Shown here: positions 57,469-64,000 of the stretch, piece by piece
Numbering within the stretch: position 1 is the stretch's first letter
Layout: the number at the start of each line of letters is the position of its first letter
NCBI RefSeq assembly: GCF_937616625.2
Contig: NC_065573.1
Span: 8,075,001 to 8,139,000, forward strand
Direction of reading: 5' to 3'
Source: Mercurialis annua
Taxonomy: Eukaryota; Streptophyta; Magnoliopsida; Malpighiales; Euphorbiaceae
DNA: 64,000 nucleotides
The notes under the pieces: generated by a model
Told to the model about the DNA's origin: nothing
Database searches by the model: none
What the model saw: the letters and a program-made list of their open reading frames with translations, nothing else
Program-made: the position numbers and the translations under genes

Positions 57469-58970
57469 CCGAGTTATCAATAACTACCAAGCTAACCTCA
57501 CTTGTCGGGTGACTCACGTCTAACCCGACCCAAACGTTTATCAAATATAAATCCGAGTTTATATTTATAAAATAATTCGATAAAATAATAATCCATTTAA
57601 AAAGCAGAACTCAACAACTTCAATTCCAAGTAACCCAAGTTACAACTTAAAAATCTAACCATTTTAAGTTTATAAAAGTTTAGGGACTAAACTGTACTTT
57701 AGCCAATTAGGGACTAAATTGTACTTTAGCCAATTGATATTTAAAATCAAATTAATTACCTTTGTTTATAATTAATACAAAATATAAAGTTACTAATCAA
57801 AAACTTACCTAAATAAGTTATAAAAACGCTCAGGGGCTAATTTGTAATTTAGCCATTTAAATTTCAAAACCCAAAATAATTCCCCGAGTAATTATATCAA
57901 CTTAATTATGACTTATAAGTTCACTAATCATAATCAAAACATTCGCAAAGGTTATTGTTGAAACAAATGTCACGGTTTAACTTAAGGGTTTAATTGTTTT
58001 AACAAAAACACTTTGGTGATCAAACTGAGCAATTGACCATCCTTTCCATTTAAAAACCCATCAACCCGCCAAGTCTGAGAATCATAAGGCAAAACTCCAT
58101 TTTCTTTTCCTAGCTACTGCATACTTTTAGATCAAGAACTCAACTCCCAAAACTTAATCAATAAATCAAGATTACAATCAATCCATATCATTAATCATAT
58201 TCTAACAATAACTCAAATCACAAACCATTGAAGCAGTGACAAGACGAACACAGAAATACGTCCATGGAGCCGAGATTGAATACCATAAACACAAAACCGA
58301 AACAAACGTTTCAATTAATTAACAACTAACATGCCGAATCAATTTACTGAATGTTGTTCATAAGCCAAAATCTGAAATCAAAAGAATAACACCACTTACC
58401 GGGGCAGCAGGTTTGAGTGATTATTCCGGCTTCGTTTCTCAGAGAAATAACAAAGGAATGGAGGCTAGGGTTTGTCTGCTGTATGGGGAAAAGGTTAGGG
58501 TAAAAAGTTACGTATTTAAAGGCTTCGCAAAAAGAAATAATGAAGCCCGAAAGTACCCCCTCTGCAGGTCTAAAGCTGGTCTCAAACGAGACCAGCAAAA
58601 AGGCCTTGGTTCTCGTTCGAGAACCGAGTTCTCGAACGAGAGCAGAGCCTTTCAACACAGGTCTCGATTGAGACCTGTGTTGGAAAAAACGGCCCTTGGG
58701 CCAAATCTCTTGGTTCTCGTTCGAGAATCTGAGTTCTCGAACGAGAACACAAGATTTCAACACAGGTCTCGTTTGAGACCTGTATTGGATCAAACGGGAA
58801 TTGGCTTGAGCCAATTCCCTTGGTCCAAAAATGATGATTTGGTTTCTTGGGTCCAATATAATTAACCCAACATCAAACTGACACGAAACGAGCTACCAAA
58901 CCTAAAATTTTACATCGAAACACCACCGGAAACTCGTCGGAAATTATCAAAAATTGTACGGGTTATTACA

Positions 58971-61900
58971 CGTTTACAAACACTACGAAATAAATCCAAA
59001 CGTTTCACTTTTTTCGCAATGTAGGCCAAACGTTTCCAATGGTTACAAAACAAATCCAACCGTTTCACCTTTTTAGCAATTTATGCCAAACGTTTACAAA
59101 CGTTACGAAACAAATCCAAGCGTTTCACCTTTTTAGCAATTTAAGCCAAACATTTACAAACGTTACGACACAAATCTAAGAGTTTCACCTTTTTAGCAAT
59201 TTAAGCCAAACGTTAACAAATGTTACGAAACAAATCCAAACATTTCACCTTTTTAGCGATTTAAGCCAAATGTTTACCTACGGTACGAAACGAAATCCAA
59301 ACGTTTCAACTTTTTAGCGATTTAACCCAAACATTTACAAACATTACGAAACAAATCCAAATGTTTCCCTTTTTTGAAAATTAAGCCAAATGTTTACGAA
59401 CGTTACAAAACAAATTCAAAGGTTTCACCTTTTGAGCGATTTAAGCAAAACATTTATAAACGTTACGAAACAAATCCAAACGTTTCACCTTTTTAGCGAT
59501 TTAACCCAAACGTTTACAAACATTACGAAACAAATCCACATGTTTTGCCTTTTTAGCAATTTAAGCCGAACGTTTACAAACGTTACAAAACCAATGCAAA
59601 CGTTTCCTCTTTTTAGCAATTTAAGCAAAACGTTTACAAACGTTACGAAAAAAAACCAAACGTTTAAAAAATTACAAAATAAATCAAAACGTTTCACATT
59701 TTTTGCGATTTAAGCCAAACCTTTACCAACGTTACGAAATAAAACCAAGTGTTTCACCTTTTTAGCAATTTAACCAAAACGCTTACCAATGATACAAAAC
59801 AAATCCAAGCGTTTCACCTTTTTAGCAATTTAAGCCAAACGTTTACAAACGTTTCGAAAGAAATCCAAGGGTTTCATATTTTTAGGAATTTAAGCCAAAC
59901 GTTTACAAACGTTACGAAACAAATCGAAATGTTTCACCTTTTTAGTGATTTAAGCCGAACGTTTACAAACGTTACAAAGGAAAACCAAAAGTTTCACCTT
60001 TTTAGCAATTTAAACAAAAAGTTTACAAATGTTACGAAACAAATCCAAACGTTTCCCCTTTTTAGCGATTAAAACCAAACGTTTAAAACGTTATGAAACA
60101 AATCCAAATATTTCACCTTTTTAGCGATTTATGCAAAACCTTTACAAACATTATGAAACAAATCCAAACGTTTCACCTTCGTAGCGATTGACGCCAAACG
60201 TTTACAAACGTTACGAAACAAGTCCAAACGTTTAATATTTTTTGCAATTAAAGTCAAACGTTTACATACGTTACGAAACAAAAACCAAGTGTTTCACCTT
60301 TTTAACAATTTAAGCCAAACGTTTACAAACGTAAGGAAACAAATACAAGCGTTTCACCTTTTTAGAAATTTAAGCCAAACGTTTACAAACGTTAAGAAAC
60401 AAATCCAAGCGTTTCACCTTTTTAGCGATTTAAGCAAAACGTTTACAAACGTTACGAAAGAAATCCAAACATTTCCCCTTTTTAGCGATTTAAGCCAAAC
60501 GTTTACAAAGGTTAGGAAACAAATCCAAATTTTGCACCTTTTTAGCAGTTTAAACCAATCGTTTACAAACGTTACGAAACAAATCCAAGCGTTTCACCTA
60601 TTTAGCAATTTAAGCCAAACGTTTACAAACGTTACGAAACAAATTCAAGCGTTTATCTTTTTAGCAATTTAAGCCAAACCTTTACAAACGTTGATAAACA
60701 AATCCAAGCGTTTCACCTTTTTAGGAATTTAAGCCAAACGTTTACAAATTATACAAAACAAATTCAAACTTTTCACCTTTTTAGAAATTTAACCCGAATG
60801 TTTACAAACGTTGCGAAACAAAACCAAACGTTTCACCTTTTTAGCGATTTAAGCCAAACTTTTACAAACGTTACGAAACGAATCCAAACGTTTCCCCTTT
60901 TTAGCGATCTAAGTCAAACATTTAAAACGTTACAAAACAAATCCAAATGTTTCACCTTTTTAGCGATTTAAGCCAAACGTTTACAAACATTACGAAACCA
61001 AACCAAACTTTTAAAACGTTTACGAAACAAATCCAAACGTTTTAATTTTTAGCGATTTATGTCAAACATTTGTAAACGTTACGAAAGAAAACCAAGCGTT
61101 TCATGTTTTTAGCAATTTAAGCCAAACGTTTATAAACGTTACGAAAACAACACAAAACGTTTCCCCATTTTAGCGATTTAAGCCAAGCGTTTATTAACGT
61201 TATGAAACAAAACCAAATGTTTGTAAATGTTACGAAACAAATCCAAATATTTCACATTTTTAGTGATTTAAGCCAAACGTTTACAAACTTACAAAACAAA
61301 TCCAAATGTTTCACCTTTTTAGCGATTTAAGCTAAACATTTACAAAAGTTATAAAAGAAATCCAAACATTTCACGTTTTTAGCGATTTAAGCCAAAGGAT
61401 TACAAAATGTTACGAAAAAAATTCAAACGTTACGACTTATTAGCAATATAAGCCAAACATTTACAAACGTCACAAAACAAATCCAAACGTCTCACCTTTT
61501 TAGCGATTTAAGCCAAACGTTTACAAATGTTACCAAACAAAACCAAACGTTTAAAACATTACAAACAAATACAAACGTTTAACTTTTTTTGCGATTTAAG
61601 AAAAACCTATACAAATGTTACGAATCAAAACCAAGTGTTTCACCTTTTTAGCAATTTAAGCCAAACGTTTGTAAACGTTAAGAAAAAAATTCAAGCGTTT
61701 CACCTTTTTAGCAATTTAAGCAAAATGTTTACAAACGTTCCGAAACAAATCCAAGCGTTTCAACTTTTTAGCAATTTAAGCCAAACGTTTACAAACGTTA
61801 CAAAAAAAGTCCAAGCGTTTCACCTTTTTAGCAATTTAAGCCAAACGTTTACAAACGTTACCAAACAAATCCAAACATTTCACCTTTTTAGCAATTTAAG

Positions 61901-64000
61901 CCAAACGTTACGAAACAAATCCAAACGTTTCATATTTTTAGCGATTTAAGCCAAACGTTTACAAACGTTACGAAACAAATCCAAGCGTTTCAACTTTTTA
62001 GCAATTTAAGCCAAATGTTTACAAGCGTTGCGAAACAAATCCAAGCGTTTCACCTTTTTAGAAATTTATACCAAACATTTTAAACGTTACGAAACAAATC
62101 CAAGCGTTCCACATTTTTAGCAATTTAAGCTAAACGTTTACAAATGTTACGACACAAATCTGAACATTTCACCTTTTTAGCGATTTAAGCCAAACGTTTA
62201 CAAACGTTACAAAACAAATCCAAACATTTCACGTTTTTAGCGATTTAAGCCGAACGTTTAAAAACGTTGCGAAACAAAACCAAATGTTTCATATTTTTTG
62301 TGATTTAAGCCGAACGTTTACAAAATATTGCGAAACAAATCCAAACGATTCCCCTTTTTAACGATTTAAGCAAACCGTTTAAAAAGTTACGAAACAAGTA
62401 CAAACGTTTCACATTTTTAGCGATTTAAGAGAAACCTTAACAAACATTACGAATCAAAACCAAGCGTTCCACCTTCTTAGCAATTTAAACGAAACGTTTA
62501 AAAACATTACGAAACAAATTCAAGCGTTTCATCTTTTTAGCAATTTAAGCCAAATGTTTCCAAACATTCCGAAACAAATCCAAGCGTTTCACCTTTTTAG
62601 TAATTTAAGCCAAACATTTGCAAATGTTACGAAACAAATCGAGGCGTTTCCCCTTTTTAGCAATTTAAGCCAAAAGTTTACAAACGTTACGAAACAAATC
62701 CAAATGTTTCACCTTTTTAGCGATTTACGCCGAACGTTTATAAACGTTACGAAACAAAACCAAATGTTTCACCTTTTTAGCAATTTAAGCCAAACGTTGA
62801 CAAACATTAGGAAACAAATCTAAACGTTTCATATTTTTAGCGATTTAATCCAAACGTTTACAAACGTTTTGAAACAAATCCAAGCATTTCAACTTTTTAG
62901 TAATTTTATCCAAACGTTTACAAACGTTATGAAACAAATCCAAGCATTTCACCTTTTTAGTAATTTAAACCAAACGTTTTAAACGTTACGAAACAAATCT
63001 AAGCGTTCCACATTTTTAGCAATTTAATCCAAACGTTTGCAAACGTTACGACAAAAATCTAAACATTTCACCTTTTTAGCGATTTAAGCCAAAAATTTAC
63101 AAACGTTACAAAACAAATCCAAACATTTCACGTTTTTAGCGATTTAAGCCGAACATTTACAAACGTTGCGAAACAAAACCAAATGTTTCACCTTTTTTGT
63201 GATTTAAGCCAAACGTTTACAAAATGTTACATAACAAATCCAAACGTTTAGTCTTTTTAGCAATTTAAGCCAAACGTTTACAAACGTTACGAAACAAATC
63301 CAAACGTTTCCGTTTTTTAGCGATTTAAGCCAAATGTTTACAAACGTTACGAAACAAATCCAAGTGTTTCACCTTTTTAGCAATTTTAACCAAACGTTTA
63401 AAACGTTTTGAAACAAATCCAAGTGTTCCATATTTTTAGCAATTTAAGCTAAACGTTTACTAACGTTACGACACAAATTTAAACGTTCCACCTTTTTAGC
63501 GATTTATGCCAAACGTTTACAAACGTTACAAAATAAATCCAAACGTTTCACCTTTTTAGCGATTTAAGCCCAACATTTACAAACGTTACGAAATAAAACC
63601 AAACGTTTCACCTTTTTTGCGATATAAGCCGAACGTTTTCAAGCGTTACGGAACAAAGCCAAACGTTTCACCTTTTTAGCGATTTATGCCAAACGTTTAC
63701 AAACGTTACCAAACAAATCCAAACGTTTCACCTCTTTAGCGATTTAAGCCGAACGTTTACAAACGTTACAAAACAAAACCAAACGTTTTACCTTTTTAGC
63801 AATTTAAACCAACTGTTTACAAACGTTACGAAACAAATCCAAACGTTTAAAACGTTACGAAACAAATCCAAACATTTCAAATTTTTAGCGATTTAAGCCA
63901 AACGTTTACAAACGTTACGAAACAAATCCAAGCGTTTCAACTCTTTAGCAATTTAATCTAAACGTTTACAAACGCTATGAAACAAATCCAAGCGTTTCAC
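58971..64000. repeat. 60-bp satellite array, segment 3, running off the window
   Basis: About 84 monomers of 60 bases. The first 1.4-1.5 kb keeps the higher-order register seen after A and B (ttttcgcaatgtaggcc near the start, ttttgaaaattaagcc near 59375, cttcgtagcgattgacgcc near 60178). After about 60480 I see no return of the higher-order markers, only monomer variants. No gene; long in-frame ORFs reflect the 20-codon period. Confidence 0.95.

Larger units (their letters stand above)
45239..58970 (-). mobile_element. Element C: Ty3/gypsy chromovirus, same family as A and B
   Basis: 3' LTR 45239-48133, internal 48134-53560, 5' LTR 53561-58970 with solo LTR F inside. Target duplication CGTTT at 45234-45238 and 58971-58975. 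The best preserved coding region of the three, but still with several frameshifts and stops. About 11.0 kb without F. Confidence 0.93.
53561..58970 (-). repeat. Element C 5' LTR, interrupted by solo LTR F
   Basis: Two parts, 53561-54784 and 57469-58970, around F. A piece near 58335 is missing relative to other copies: about 230 bases between catgccga and atcaatttactgaatg, which elsewhere contain the gatcactgacataac to aacgagatggggg segment. The palindrome array is at about 58575-58825. Ends at 58970 next to CGTTT. Confidence 0.9.

Noticed and set aside
60289..61949. Long open frames of 107-140 codons through the satellite, with repeat peptides
   Set aside because: The 60-base period is 20 codons, so chance-open frames persist. 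They start and stop at random monomer mutations and appear on both strands.
1..64000. tRNA, rRNA or host protein-coding genes
   Set aside because: None recognised on either strand. Every long frame has retroelement motifs or lies in a repeat.

Overview
This window looks like repeat-only heterochromatin from a flowering plant, probably pericentromeric or otherwise satellite-rich. I found no host gene. Everything recognisable is a retrotransposon, a MITE or a satellite. The plant assignment rests on long-LTR Ty3/gypsy chromoviruses with a C-terminal chromodomain and an initiator-Met primer site (Tekay/Del-like), a Ty1/copia element of plant type, a Stowaway-type MITE, and the absence of any bacterial gene structure. 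I cannot name the species.

Layout. 1-4040: the 3' end of gypsy element X on the plus strand (RNase H tail, integrase, chromodomain, 2270-bp LTR), inserted in the 3' LTR of element A. 4041-22632: gypsy element A on the minus strand, with degenerate gag-pol. Its 5' LTR is split by element D (12375-20309) and carries a Stowaway MITE (20826-21109). D is a gag-only copia-like element in an LTR-internal-LTR-internal-LTR tandem. 22633-25450: 60-bp satellite. 25451-42382: gypsy element B, same family as A, broken by a truncated copia element E (32320 to about 38630). 42383-45238: satellite. 45239-58970: gypsy element C, same family, with a solo LTR F of a related gypsy family (54785-57468) in its 5' LTR. 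58971-64000: satellite running off the window.

Main inference. A, B and C are probably not three independent insertions. All three right ends, and the left ends of B and C, abut the same 5-base duplication (CGTTT) at the same phase of a roughly 1.3-1.5 kb higher-order satellite repeat. At several diagnostic sites the 3' LTRs of A and B match each other and differ from the 5' LTRs of A, B and C. That is the pattern expected if one element, already aged in the satellite, was copied with its flanks as a macro-unit of about 13-14 kb. D, the MITE, E, F and probably X came later, each into one copy only.

Other points of interest: the A/B/C LTRs carry a dense array of short palindromes with TTCnnGAA cores in the U3-like part; otherwise unrelated LTR families share a CGCGCCCG-rich module; D is a gag-only tandem with one target-site duplication around the whole array. 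All pol genes seen are broken. The D gag frames are the only intact long coding frames.
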